This document shows positions 6,546 to 13,627 of a stretch of DNA of 16,790 nucleotides, piece by piece (within the stretch, counting starts at the first letter, position 1; each line of letters opens with the position of its first letter). The notes beneath the pieces are model-generated. The model made no database searches, was not told the origin of the DNA, and saw only the letters and a program-made list of their open reading frames with translations. The translations under genes were made by a program, and so were the position numbers. Source of the DNA: Bacteroidota bacterium (lineage in GTDB: Bacteria > Bacteroidota > Bacteroidia > Chitinophagales > UBA2359); assembly GCA_020631675.1 (NCBI GenBank), contig JAHDGT010000041.1:1-16790 (forward strand). Reading direction: 5' to 3'.

Positions 6546-7388
6546 TCAATAATCTCCTAAAGTCTCTTCCAATTGACTTAAAGCACTGGCCAATTGCTCA
6601 TCATTAGGCGCTTTTCCATGCCAATGGTGCGTGCCTTCCATAAAATCCACTCCTTTGCCCATAGCCGTACGCATCAGCACAACAATAGGCTTACCATTAC
6701 CCGTCAAAGTACGTGCCCGTTTTGCCGTATCCAATATAGCAGGCATATCATGACCATCTAAATGCAATACTTCCCAACCAAAAGCACGCCACTTCGCCTC
6801 CAGATCTCCTAGTGCCATCACCTCAGCAGTCGGCCCGTCGATCTGTTGCCCATTCCAGTCCACAAAAGAAATAATATTGTCCACTTTATGATGCGCGGCG
6901 AACATCACGGCTTCCCATATCTGCCCTTCTTGCAATTCACCATCACCATGTAAACTGAATACGATCTTATCATCGCCATTCAGTTTTTTGGCCAGTGCGG
7001 CACCTAGTGCCACACTCAAGCCCTGACCTAATGAGCCTGAAGCAATGCGTACACCCGGCAAGCCTTCTTCAGTAGCTGGGTGTCCTTGCAAACGCGAATC
7101 GATCTTTCTGAAAGTCGCCAATTCATTTACCGGAAAGTAACCCGCACGAGCCAGCACACTGTAGTAAACCGGAGAAATATGACCATTAGACAAGAAAAAT
7201 AGATCTTCTCCTTTGCCGTCCATATTGAATGAGGCATCGTGATCCATGATCTCGAAAAATAGTGCGGTCAGAAGATCCGTGCAGCCCAGAGAACCACCCG
7301 GGTGACCAGAATTCACGGCATGAACCATGCGCACGATATCGCGTCTTACCTGCGATGCGATAGTTTGGAGTTGTTGTACAGTTGACAT
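6546..7388 (-). CDS. Transketolase, N-terminal (thiamine-diphosphate-binding) subunit
   Basis: This is the pyrophosphate-binding half of a split transketolase, which moves two-carbon units in the pentose phosphate pathway with thiamine diphosphate and Mg2+. The 280 residues match the usual size of N-subunits. Motifs are RRDIVRMVHAVNSGHPGGSLG (15-35), HGDGELQEG (147-155) and the Mg2+ pair D149/N179, spaced 30 residues apart as in full-length enzymes. The C-terminal half, which carries the catalytic Glu, is not in this window. Downstream is a 362 bp gap and then the pseudokinase, although the two halves are usually adjacent. The ATG at 7388 fits the family start. A promoter-like TTG-N18-TATCTTTG ends 4 nt before it, so the mRNA may be nearly leaderless. 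Confidence 0.93.
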   Translation of the reverse strand: MSTVQQLQTIASQVRRDIVRMVHAVNSGHPGGSLGCTDLLTALFFEIMDHDASFNMDGKGEDLFFLSNGHISPVYYSVLARAGYFPVNELATFRKIDSRLQGHPATEEGLPGVRIASGSLGQGLSVALGAALAKKLNGDDKIVFSLHGDGELQEGQIWEAVMFAAHHKVDNIISFVDWNGQQIDGPTAEVMALGDLEAKWRAFGWEVLHLDGHDMPAILDTAKRARTLTGNGKPIVVLMRTAMGKGVDFMEGTHHWHGKAPNDEQLASALSQLEETLGDY

Positions 7389-7392
7389 AGCA

Positions 7393-7421
7393 CAAAGATA
7401 GAAAAGATCATGCTAGCTCAA
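7393..7421 (-). promoter_or_regulatory. Bacteroidota-type promoter of the transketolase subunit gene
   Basis: On the minus strand, TATCTTTG (7400-7393) fits the Bacteroidota -7 box TAnnTTTG exactly. A -33-type TTG lies at 7421-7419, with an 18 nt spacer. The -7 box ends 4 nt before the start codon, so transcription should begin at or within a few bases of the ATG. Confidence 0.6.
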
Positions 7422-7462
7422 CATGAAATATTCATTAGGCTGCGTGCCCGCCTGCGGCAGGT

Positions 7463-7601
7463 CACCGGGCTATCCATTCCAATTCGGGGGCTGTTCGCTG
7501 CTTCGCTGGCAGGGCTAAAAATGGCTACCTCTGGGCCGCCTTTTTAGCCCGCCGCTCAGGGCGCTCCTTAGCCCCCTCATTTCCACTCCTATCCCTCGCA
7601 G
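7463..7601 (+). repeat. Dispersed structured repeat B, copy 1
   Basis: Conserved blocks shared with the inverted copy 14977-15118 are CACCGGGCTATCC (7463-7475), TGGCTACCTCTGGGCCGCC (7522-7540) and CACTCCTATCCCTCGCAG (7584-7601). The middle block is the loop of a perfect hairpin, GGGCTAAAAA (7512-7521) with TTTTTAGCCC (7541-7550). It sits in the 7389-7726 divergent gap between the transketolase and TlpA-like genes. No ORF is visible in that gap. Besides this repeat it holds the two candidate promoters and a partial echo of the repeat edge at 7662-7688. Confidence 0.8.
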
Positions 7602-7620
7602 AAGCAGGGAACAAAAAGAC

Positions 7621-7644
7621 TTGGGCGATCTTTTCTTAAATTTG
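7621..7644 (+). promoter_or_regulatory. Possible promoter of the TlpA-like gene
   Basis: TAAATTTG (7637-7644) fits the TAnnTTTG -7 box. The nearest upstream TTG (7621-7623) leaves only 13 nt, shorter than usual, so the -33 part is doubtful. The implied 5' leader is about 75 nt. Confidence 0.35.
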
Positions 7645-7726
7645 TGTAGCTCGATATAATTTATCCCTCGCTAATTTACAGAAGCAGTAAAACCTACTTC
7701 TTCATCCCAAGCTACATTTAAACACC

Positions 7727-9256
7727 ATGAATCAGCTAAAGAACCTTCGTCAACTCTGCCTCCCATTTCTACTCCTTATCCTTCTGATCAACTTCGGCAA
7801 TAGCTCACTATTGGCACAAGAGGAAGGTGAAAGCACCCCACCAAGTAGCTCAACAGCCGCTGTTACCGAATTAGCGGACATCAGTGGTATCGCAGTGGTC
7901 GACGGGCAGATATTAGAACCCATCGCTTACAAAGACTCTACTGGCTTTCAACATAGTCCGGTTCGTTTTTCTTATGACGATCCATTGAACGATGAATTAG
8001 AGATCATAGCTCCTGTCGATGAAAAAGGAGAATTCAGCATAGAGTTAAGTCTTGACCGCCCTATGCCAATGATCATGCGCTACGATCAATTCGAAGTGCC
8101 TATTTTTCTTTCGCCTAAACGCAATTTGACCGTAAAGGCATTAAGCACCAAATTCTTAGAGACGCTTCAATTCGAGGGTGATGCGGGCAATGAGAACAAC
8201 TACCTCATCCGCGCCTTAGATCGCAATAAGTACAATACGGTTGATGAGGATTTGGTTAAGAAATATGAAATGGGGGAAACCTTTTTCCCTAGTCACTGCG
8301 ATGAGCTACGTGTTGCCGAGCGTGCTTTTTTAACCGACTACTCCAAAGAAAACCCAACCAACTACTCTTTTAGAGCCTGGGCGGAAGCGGAAGTGAAATA
8401 CCGTGCCGCGAATCGAGTTTGCCGTTTCTACTACAAAACCGAAGAACCCGAAGAAGATGGTTATACGGATTTCGCTTCCGAGTACAACCTCAATGATCTC
8501 AATGCGATCACCTCTCGTCAATATCTTGATTTCTTAGATCATCATTTCCGCCACTTGACCCGTAGGGATCCGCTTGAGGTACGTTTAGCCAGAGAAGAGA
8601 TCAACGAGCCTTGGGTAGTAAGAGCCTTCGAATTAGCCAATGAAAAATTAAGAGGGGAAGTGCGCGACAGAGTTTTAGCACGCTTACTGAATTACCTGAT
8701 CGCTGCCGAGCATCAAGGGGCGACGTACCTCTACGAGCAGTTTAAAGGGGTCTGCGAGACGCCAAGTGTAAAAGCCTTGATCGACAAAAGGTTTGAAAAA
8801 CTAAGTGGCTTCTTGACCGCCGCACCTCCTCCGGGAGCCAATCTTCACATTTTAGAAAAGGGCAACCCGACCACTTTCGATGCTATTTTATCTCGTTATA
8901 GAGGAGATGTACTGTATATCGACTTCTGGGCAAGCTGGTGTGAACCCTGCCTTGCTGAGATGCCTTACTCCTCAATTTTAAGCAAGGGTTTTGTAGGTAA
9001 GGATGTTACCTTCATCTACATGAGCAGCGATGAGAATGAAGGCAATTGGAGAGGGAACATCACCCGTAACCAAGTGAGAGGCGAGCACTACCTGATGAAT
9101 GCTACTTTGTATAATGAGGTGAAGCAACGCCTCAATATGGGTACGATACCACGTTATGTGCTGGTGAATAAAACAGGGGAGATCGTTAACCCAGATGCGC
9201 CCAAACCAAGCGACAATGCGCTATTGGACGCACTGAATACCTTAATGGCTGAGTAA
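7727..9256 (+). CDS. TlpA/ResA-like thiol-disulfide oxidoreductase with a long N-terminal domain
   Basis: This exported protein of 509 residues has a signal peptide at 1-30 (Leu-rich core, cleavage likely at LLA-Q). Residues 31-55 are a Ser/Thr/Pro/Glu linker. Residues 55-145 look like the beta-rich N-terminal domain often found in Bacteroidota TlpA-family proteins. Residues 150-365 are mostly helical and charged. The thioredoxin domain fills about 375-509, with active site WASWCEPC (C405 and C408) and the cis-Pro loop MGTIPRYVLV (P475). Such proteins reduce or exchange disulfides in the periplasm, for example in cytochrome c maturation, but the partner here is unknown. It stands alone on the plus strand between two minus-strand blocks. 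A MITE-like element begins 4 bp past its stop codon. Confidence 0.9.
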   Translation: MNQLKNLRQLCLPFLLLILLINFGNSSLLAQEEGESTPPSSSTAAVTELADISGIAVVDGQILEPIAYKDSTGFQHSPVRFSYDDPLNDELEIIAPVDEKGEFSIELSLDRPMPMIMRYDQFEVPIFLSPKRNLTVKALSTKFLETLQFEGDAGNENNYLIRALDRNKYNTVDEDLVKKYEMGETFFPSHCDELRVAERAFLTDYSKENPTNYSFRAWAEAEVKYRAANRVCRFYYKTEEPEEDGYTDFASEYNLNDLNAITSRQYLDFLDHHFRHLTRRDPLEVRLAREEINEPWVVRAFELANEKLRGEVRDRVLARLLNYLIAAEHQGATYLYEQFKGVCETPSVKALIDKRFEKLSGFLTAAPPPGANLHILEKGNPTTFDAILSRYRGDVLYIDFWASWCEPCLAEMPYSSILSKGFVGKDVTFIYMSSDENEGNWRGNITRNQVRGEHYLMNATLYNEVKQRLNMGTIPRYVLVNKTGEIVNPDAPKPSDNALLDALNTLMAE

Positions 9257-9260
9257 AACA

Positions 9261-9386
9261 GTGTTTATCACGAACTTTACAGGGGCACACATTTAACCTG
9301 ACCGACTTGTAGGGGCGAACCCATGTGTCCGCCCGCATTTGAAGCGATTATGGTCAAGCACTACAAATTAAGTTCGTGATAAACAC
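9261..9386. repeat. MITE-like element with 17 bp terminal inverted repeats
   Basis: GTGTTTATCACGAACTT (9261-9277) and its exact reverse complement (9370-9386) enclose 92 bp. The interior holds two related stretches, ACAGGGGCACACAT and GTAGGGGCGAACCCATGTG. The second resembles GTAGGGGCGAACCC-type repeats that I recall from many environmental bacteria. It lies between the convergent TlpA-like and small-membrane-protein genes, carries no ORF, and has no obvious target duplication. The long stem could also stop transcription from both sides. Confidence 0.75.
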
Positions 9387-9400
9387 AATTAGCCCCTTGC

Positions 9401-9742
9401 TTAAGAAGCACCTACAAAGTCACCCCAGAAGTAAAATATCACCCCAAACAGCATGACCAACACAGTGAGCACCAAGCCACGAATGGAATATCCTCTGGCT
9501 TGGCGCTCAAATATGCCTGCCGGGATCACATTCCCAGCAAGTGACATCACATAATGTGTCTTTTCTGAAAAACCATCAAACTGGCCGAAGTAATAGCTCA
9601 ATTTATCCCAGCCCATTGAATCTGAAATACTTTTTCCATAACTCAATAGTAGGTACTCAATGCCCGCTAAAAACCAATAACTCAGAAAAGTGAAAGTTAG
9701 TGCGGCAATCAGTCCATTTACAAAAGAATCTTGACGTACCAT
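9401..9742 (-). CDS. Small integral membrane protein of unknown function
   Basis: I do not recognise a family. The 113-residue product has strong hydrophobic segments at about 8-34 and 87-108, and a weaker one at 63-78. The loops are short and polar, with no Cys pair and no lipobox. The ATG at 9742 lies 9 bp after the ricT stop, so it is almost surely co-transcribed with ricT and perhaps holB. In some other Bacteroidota the slot after ricT holds the gliding lipoprotein gene gldH. This protein has no lipobox and is not GldH. Confidence 0.75.
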   Translation of the reverse strand: MVRQDSFVNGLIAALTFTFLSYWFLAGIEYLLLSYGKSISDSMGWDKLSYYFGQFDGFSEKTHYVMSLAGNVIPAGIFERQARGYSIRGLVLTVLVMLFGVIFYFWGDFVGAS

Positions 9743-9751
9743 ATATTTCTT

Positions 9752-11221
9752 CTACTTCTTCTCTGGTGGTTTAGGCGGCTTGCTTCCTCCTGATTTCGGA
9801 GGTCGATTCCCTTCTTTTTTATTGGGTCCTGACTTTGGTCCTCTCGTGTTTTTGTTCCGACTATTCGGCTTCGGGTTTTTACTATTGTTGGCTGTTCGAT
9901 CTCCGCCTTTCTTATTATTGGAAGAAATAGGCTTACCTGCTGTCTTCTGTTGGTTCGAAGCATCTTTCGGCCCTGAAGCTTGTTTTTTTCCAGGCTTTCT
10001 TGATGCCGGCTTTTTAGCACCACTGCTTTTAGGTCCATTCGAACGCCCGGAACCAGTATTGTTGTTATCTCCTTGTTGTTTTTTGCGTTGACGGCGTCTA
10101 CGTTTCTTATCCGCTCTTTCTCTGCGTTTCAACTCATCAAGCTCAACTGCACCTACCCCATCTTCAAAACCAACTTCTTCTGCTTTTGGCTCAAAATCCT
10201 GTAAGCGCATAGCCGATAAGCTGTCTGGCATATTGCCTTTGGCATTCATCTCCAAAATATCCTTAACCTGCTCTACGGTAAGCTGTACATGCTTATTATC
10301 ATCCAGCTGTACGTACCACATCAAACGCTTGAAGATATCTGTTTTAATCAGGCGGGCCTTCCCTTGGCGCGTCTTTAAAAAGTCAGCGTCTTTAGGGAAA
10401 TCCTTTAGAGCATCCACATAGGTATCCAGTTCGTAGTTCAAGCAACATTTCAAGCGGCCACACTGCCCAGAAAGCTTAGATTGATTGATGGCAAGGTTTT
10501 GATACCTAGCTGCTACCGTGGATACACTTTTAAAGCTGGTCAACCAAGTAGAACAACAAAGCTCTCGTCCACAGGTTCCAATACCGCCAATACGACCAGC
10601 CTCTTGGCGGGCACCTATTTGACGCATCTCGATTTTGACTTTGAATTCTTTAGCGTAGAATTTGATCAAATCTCTAAAGTCAACCCGCTCATCAGCCGTA
10701 TAGTAGAAAGTGGCTTTCCTGCCATCAGCTTGATACTCTACGTCTCCGACTTTCATATTCAAGCCTAGGTCACGAGCTATTACCCGTGCCATCAACATTG
10801 TTGGATATTCTTGTTCTCGGGCGTAACGCAGCTTCTCTAAGTCGTGTTCTTGCGCTCTACGCACCAAACGAGGTAGTTCCGCATCTTCGGGTACGCGTTT
10901 TTTGCGCATTTGCAAGCGAACAAGCTCTCCACTCAGGCTAACCTGCCCTACATCATAACCACCAGTACGTCCGTCAACCACCACCATATCTCCAGTGTGG
11001 CAATCTACATTCCCACTATTTACGTAAAAGCCTTTCCGACTTCCATTTTTGAAACTGATTTCAACTACTTTAAAACTATTTACAGGGGCGGAAAAGGGAA
11101 GATCGGATAACCAGTTATAAACATTGAGTCTATTACACCCACCGCTTTGACAAGAGCCGTTACTACGACAACCCGCTGGTTTACCTCCCATTGTCCGTGA
11201 CCCACAATTGGCACAAGACAT
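9752..11221 (-). CDS. ricT: PSP1-domain protein RicT (YaaT) with a long basic tail
   Basis: RicT is a cytosolic PSP1-family protein. In Bacillus subtilis it acts with RicA and RicF in an Fe-S-containing complex that affects RNase Y processing and development. The 489-residue product has a Cys-rich start (C3, C6, C18, C24, C29) and then a PSP1 core at about 45-330. The core contains GRIGGIGTCGRELCCSTWL (209-227) and LSGQCGRLKCCLNYE (250-264), with paired cysteines C222/C223 and C259/C260. Residues 366-489 are a disordered tail rich in Lys, Arg, Asn, Gly and Pro, and contain a KKRRRRQRKK cluster (372-381). This tail is much longer than in B. subtilis YaaT and may bind RNA, which is an inference. 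The gene follows holB and overlaps no neighbour. The ATG at 11221 gives the usual MSCxxC start. Confidence 0.93.
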   Translation of the reverse strand: MSCANCGSRTMGGKPAGCRSNGSCQSGGCNRLNVYNWLSDLPFSAPVNSFKVVEISFKNGSRKGFYVNSGNVDCHTGDMVVVDGRTGGYDVGQVSLSGELVRLQMRKKRVPEDAELPRLVRRAQEHDLEKLRYAREQEYPTMLMARVIARDLGLNMKVGDVEYQADGRKATFYYTADERVDFRDLIKFYAKEFKVKIEMRQIGARQEAGRIGGIGTCGRELCCSTWLTSFKSVSTVAARYQNLAINQSKLSGQCGRLKCCLNYELDTYVDALKDFPKDADFLKTRQGKARLIKTDIFKRLMWYVQLDDNKHVQLTVEQVKDILEMNAKGNMPDSLSAMRLQDFEPKAEEVGFEDGVGAVELDELKRRERADKKRRRRQRKKQQGDNNNTGSGRSNGPKSSGAKKPASRKPGKKQASGPKDASNQQKTAGKPISSNNKKGGDRTANNSKNPKPNSRNKNTRGPKSGPNKKEGNRPPKSGGSKPPKPPEKK

Positions 11222-11240
11222 AATAATCTATAAATAAGGT

Positions 11241-11295
11241 CCAATAACGACCGTGGTCGTTAGTTGGTATATATGAAATGGCGAGAAATTTCGCC
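11241..11295. promoter_or_regulatory. Two adjacent hairpins in the ricT leader
   Basis: CCAATAACGACC (11241-11252) pairs with GGTCGTTA-g-TTGG (11255-11267), giving 12 bp with one bulge and a 2 nt loop. A second hairpin, GGCGA/TCGCC, follows at 11280-11295. Neither has a T tract on either strand. They lie in the 109 bp between the holB stop and the ricT start, so they would be in the ricT 5' leader or act as a processing site in a holB-ricT transcript. Confidence 0.5.
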
Positions 11296-11330
11296 ACGAT
11301 GAAAAAGCGGACCAGGCTATAAGCCCCATC

Positions 11331-12437
11331 CTAATATAGTGCCCCTACTCGTAAGGAAAGGCTCAAAAATAGTATTCGCGGATTAGCATTGCGTTCTATA
11401 TGCAATACAGCATCGCTGAACAAGCGCATAAGATACATCATCTGATCTATTGTCGCTATGCGGTGCATCAACTTTTCCGCCATATCCAGTTCTTCTGAAT
11501 TCAGAATCGTGTTTTGTTGGGCTTTAGGCAAGCTTTTCAGCATTAAACACTGCCTCAAAAAGTGCAAAGCATTGCGTAAAAGATGTTTTTGAGATTCCCG
11601 ACCTACTTTAGCGATTTGATCTGACAGCTCAACTTGTGCCGCTGCGTCTTTTGCTAAAGTGGCTTCCCACCAAAGCAGCAGCAGCTTACGGGCATCCGCA
11701 TCTCCCTTTTCCATGATCGACTTGGCCGCATTCAGATTCCCTTCCGCTAAAACCGCCGCGCGCCGTGCAAGCGTATCTGGAATTTGATACAGCTTTTGAA
11801 GATGTGCCGTAAGTGAATCCTCATCTAAACGAGGGATGTGCAACAACTGACAGCGAGATAGGATCGTATTCAAAATCAGCTCGCTTCGTTCAGCGACCAA
11901 TAAAAAGAGCGTATTCGGTGCGGGCTCTTCAATGAGCTTCAATAGCCTATTCCCTTCTTTACCCAGATACTCCGGCATCCAGAGTATAAGCACTTTGTAT
12001 TTGCCTTCGAAAGCTTTGAAACTCAGCTTTCTCATGATGTGCTCACACTCTTGGGCCGTGATATTGCCCTGCTTGTTTTCTGCTTGTAACAAGCCTAACC
12101 ACTGGTAAGCATTTAAGTAAGGATTATCCTTCATCGCCTCTCTCCACTGGGGCAAAAACTGATCACTGACTGCTTTACTCCCGATAGTTGGAAAGCTAAA
12201 ATGAATATCAGGATGGATGAATTTATCTGCTTTTCTACAGCTGGCACAAGTACCACAGGAATCCGTTTCAGTAGGGTTCAAGCAGTTCACATAAGTCGCA
12301 CAGGCTAATGCGAGTGCTAATGCGCCCGTACCTTCTTGTCCGAGAAACAGCTGCGCATGGCTAACCCGCCCTTCTGCGAAGCTGTGCAAAAGGCTTTTTT
12401 TTATTTTTGCCTGTCCTATGACTTGTGAGAATCTCAT
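11331..12437 (-). CDS. holB: DNA polymerase III subunit delta'
   Basis: This is a clamp-loader subunit that helps open and load the beta sliding clamp at the replication fork. The 368-residue product carries a four-Cys zinc site (C52, C61, C64, C67, with the same 9-3-3 spacing as E. coli delta'). The Walker A region GQEGTG-A lacks the Lys, as expected for this non-hydrolysing subunit. The sensor segment LLKLIEEP (165-172) and the SRC motif (194-196) are present. The open frame extends upstream to a TTG at 12446. I chose the ATG at 12437 because MRFSQVIGQ fits the family and a TAGCTTTG -7 box (12451-12444) overlaps the TTG. ricT follows after 109 bp. Confidence 0.93.
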   Translation of the reverse strand: MRFSQVIGQAKIKKSLLHSFAEGRVSHAQLFLGQEGTGALALALACATYVNCLNPTETDSCGTCASCRKADKFIHPDIHFSFPTIGSKAVSDQFLPQWREAMKDNPYLNAYQWLGLLQAENKQGNITAQECEHIMRKLSFKAFEGKYKVLILWMPEYLGKEGNRLLKLIEEPAPNTLFLLVAERSELILNTILSRCQLLHIPRLDEDSLTAHLQKLYQIPDTLARRAAVLAEGNLNAAKSIMEKGDADARKLLLLWWEATLAKDAAAQVELSDQIAKVGRESQKHLLRNALHFLRQCLMLKSLPKAQQNTILNSEELDMAEKLMHRIATIDQMMYLMRLFSDAVLHIERNANPRILFLSLSLRVGALY

Positions 12438-12443
12438 TAGCCG

Positions 12444-12451
12444 CAAAGCTA
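12444..12451 (-). promoter_or_regulatory. -7 box of the holB promoter
   Basis: TAGCTTTG on the minus strand matches TAnnTTTG and ends 6 nt before the chosen holB ATG. No TTG is visible at the expected -33 distance, so the promoter is only half supported. If real, it excludes the upstream TTG start and implies a nearly leaderless transcript. Confidence 0.4.
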
Positions 12452-12513
12452 AGACTTTTGAACTATAAGCCTCTTTTCACGTTCTCAGGGTGGTATTATC
12501 TTTATACAGAAGC

Positions 12514-12533
12514 GAAGTAGTTTAAACTACCTC
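12514..12533. repeat. Palindrome P, minimal copy
   Basis: GTAGTTTAAACTAC (12517-12530) is a perfect 14 bp palindrome, extended to 20 bp (GAA...CTC) with one mismatch. The sequence equals the two outer ends of element P joined directly. It stops 24 bp before the PTPS/QueD-family start codon, a position like the other two copies. Chance similarity is possible because the core is short. Confidence 0.5.
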
Positions 12534-12557
12534 CATCCTAAATTAATTACTTACCCT

Positions 12558-12968
12558 ATGCGTGTATCGGTCTTCAGAAAAGCTCATTTCAACGCCGCCC
12601 ATCGTTTACACAACCCGAAGTGGTCGGACGAACAAAACAAGGCGGTATTCGGTAAGTGCAATAACCCACATTTTCATGGGCACAATTACGAGCTTGAAGT
12701 AAAAGTGACCGGCAATATGGATCCTGATACCGGTTATGTCATTGACATGAAGGTGCTCAAAGATATAATCGAGGAGCAAGTGCTGGAGCGCTTCGACCAT
12801 AAAAACCTAAATCTGGAAGTCGAGGAATTCAAAAATCACAATCCCACGGCCGAGTATATTGCGGTGGTCATATGGCGACTGATAAAACCACATTTAGATC
12901 CGAATTTCGATCTACTCATCCGACTATATGAAACCCCTCGCAATTTTGTGGAATACGATGGGGCATAG
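12558..12968 (+). CDS. queD: 6-pyruvoyl-tetrahydropterin / 6-carboxytetrahydropterin synthase family enzyme
   Basis: This family converts dihydroneopterin triphosphate to a carboxy- or pyruvoyl-tetrahydropterin, for queuosine or biopterin-type products. The 136-residue product is complete. Zinc ligands are H15, H40 and H42, and the catalytic Cys is C34 within GKCNNPHFHGHNY (32-44). The Asp-His pair D80/H81 sits in FDHKNLN and the substrate-anchoring Glu is E125 in YETPRNF. The Cys-to-His spacing (C-x5-H-x-H) is the one seen in animal PTPS, not the shorter E. coli QueD spacing. The product therefore cannot be fixed by sequence alone, and the symbol follows common annotation practice. It is divergent from holB, and the lipoprotein gene begins 19 bp downstream. 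Confidence 0.9.
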   Translation: MRVSVFRKAHFNAAHRLHNPKWSDEQNKAVFGKCNNPHFHGHNYELEVKVTGNMDPDTGYVIDMKVLKDIIEEQVLERFDHKNLNLEVEEFKNHNPTAEYIAVVIWRLIKPHLDPNFDLLIRLYETPRNFVEYDGA

Positions 12969-12987
12969 TTCTTGACTTGAAAAATTG

Positions 12988-13623
12988 ATGCAACACACTT
13001 ACCGTTTTTCAAAAAAAGTGAAGGCGATTCCGCTTTTTGCGTGTTTAATACTATGTGGTTTATTCATTAGTGCTTGCGGCAATGGTGGTGGTCTTTCCAA
13101 AGAAGGGGAAATACGTACTGAAAATGGCGTATTCAGACCCTATGTTACACAGCGCGATCAAGGCATTAATCTACTACAAATACCCTTGGACTGGCAAGTA
13201 AGAGAATATGGCGAGGGGTCTATTCATATCACTAGTCCTGTTAATAGAAGAAGCGAGCATACCTACAAAGAGCAAGTAGTGATCTACATGCGGGAAGAAC
13301 CGATGCTGGCAAGTGGTCAGAAAGAGAAATCAGCTACCATATACTTTGAGGAACATGCGAATAGGATCTTAAGGAAAATCAAAAACAAATCGGGCTTTAA
13401 GATGCTGGGGCAGGGTGAGATGGATATAAATGGTCAGCGGGTAAGACAATACACTTATACTTATATTGATGAAGATACTTTTCCGGAGGGACGTTTGAAG
13501 GCGACTTCCTATGTCATGCAGTATAAGAATAAAGGCTACGAAATACACTGCACGGACACCTCCGAGGACTTCGTGGTTTCAAGAGGTTTGTTTGAGGATA
13601 TTGTGAGTAGTATTCGGTTTTAA
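12988..13623 (+). CDS. Lipoprotein, possible PsbP-like fold
   Basis: The 211-residue product begins with a basic n-region, a hydrophobic stretch (residues 12-29) and the lipobox ISAC. Acylation is expected at C30 and is followed by a Gly-rich spacer. The mature part has alternating short strands: GINLLQIPLDWQV near the start, an INGQRVRQYTYTY stretch, and a closing YEIHCTDTSEDF...VSSIRF. This pattern is reminiscent of PsbP/DUF1795-type domains, but that is only a resemblance. I see no catalytic motif. A TTG three bases upstream would add one Met, and the ATG at 12988 is preferred. It probably shares a transcript with the pterin enzyme 19 bp upstream, although no functional link is evident. 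Confidence 0.82.
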   Translation: MQHTYRFSKKVKAIPLFACLILCGLFISACGNGGGLSKEGEIRTENGVFRPYVTQRDQGINLLQIPLDWQVREYGEGSIHITSPVNRRSEHTYKEQVVIYMREEPMLASGQKEKSATIYFEEHANRILRKIKNKSGFKMLGQGEMDINGQRVRQYTYTYIDEDTFPEGRLKATSYVMQYKNKGYEIHCTDTSEDFVVSRGLFEDIVSSIRF

Positions 13624-13627
13624 ATAA

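Noticed and set aside
7705..7729. ATTTAAAC just before the TlpA-like start as another copy of palindrome P
   Set aside because: Only about six bases match and there is no inverted partner, so chance is sufficient.
9718..10091. Alternative frames on both strands over the ricT tail
   Set aside because: They reflect the biased base composition of the Lys/Asn/Pro-rich tail. The ricT frame has the PSP1 core and is clearly the real one.
12438..12446. TTG start codon for holB
   Set aside because: The TTG overlaps the TAGCTTTG -7 box, and the ATG at 12437 gives the family's usual beginning.
12985..12987. TTG start for the lipoprotein
   Set aside because: An ATG follows immediately and gives a normal signal peptide.
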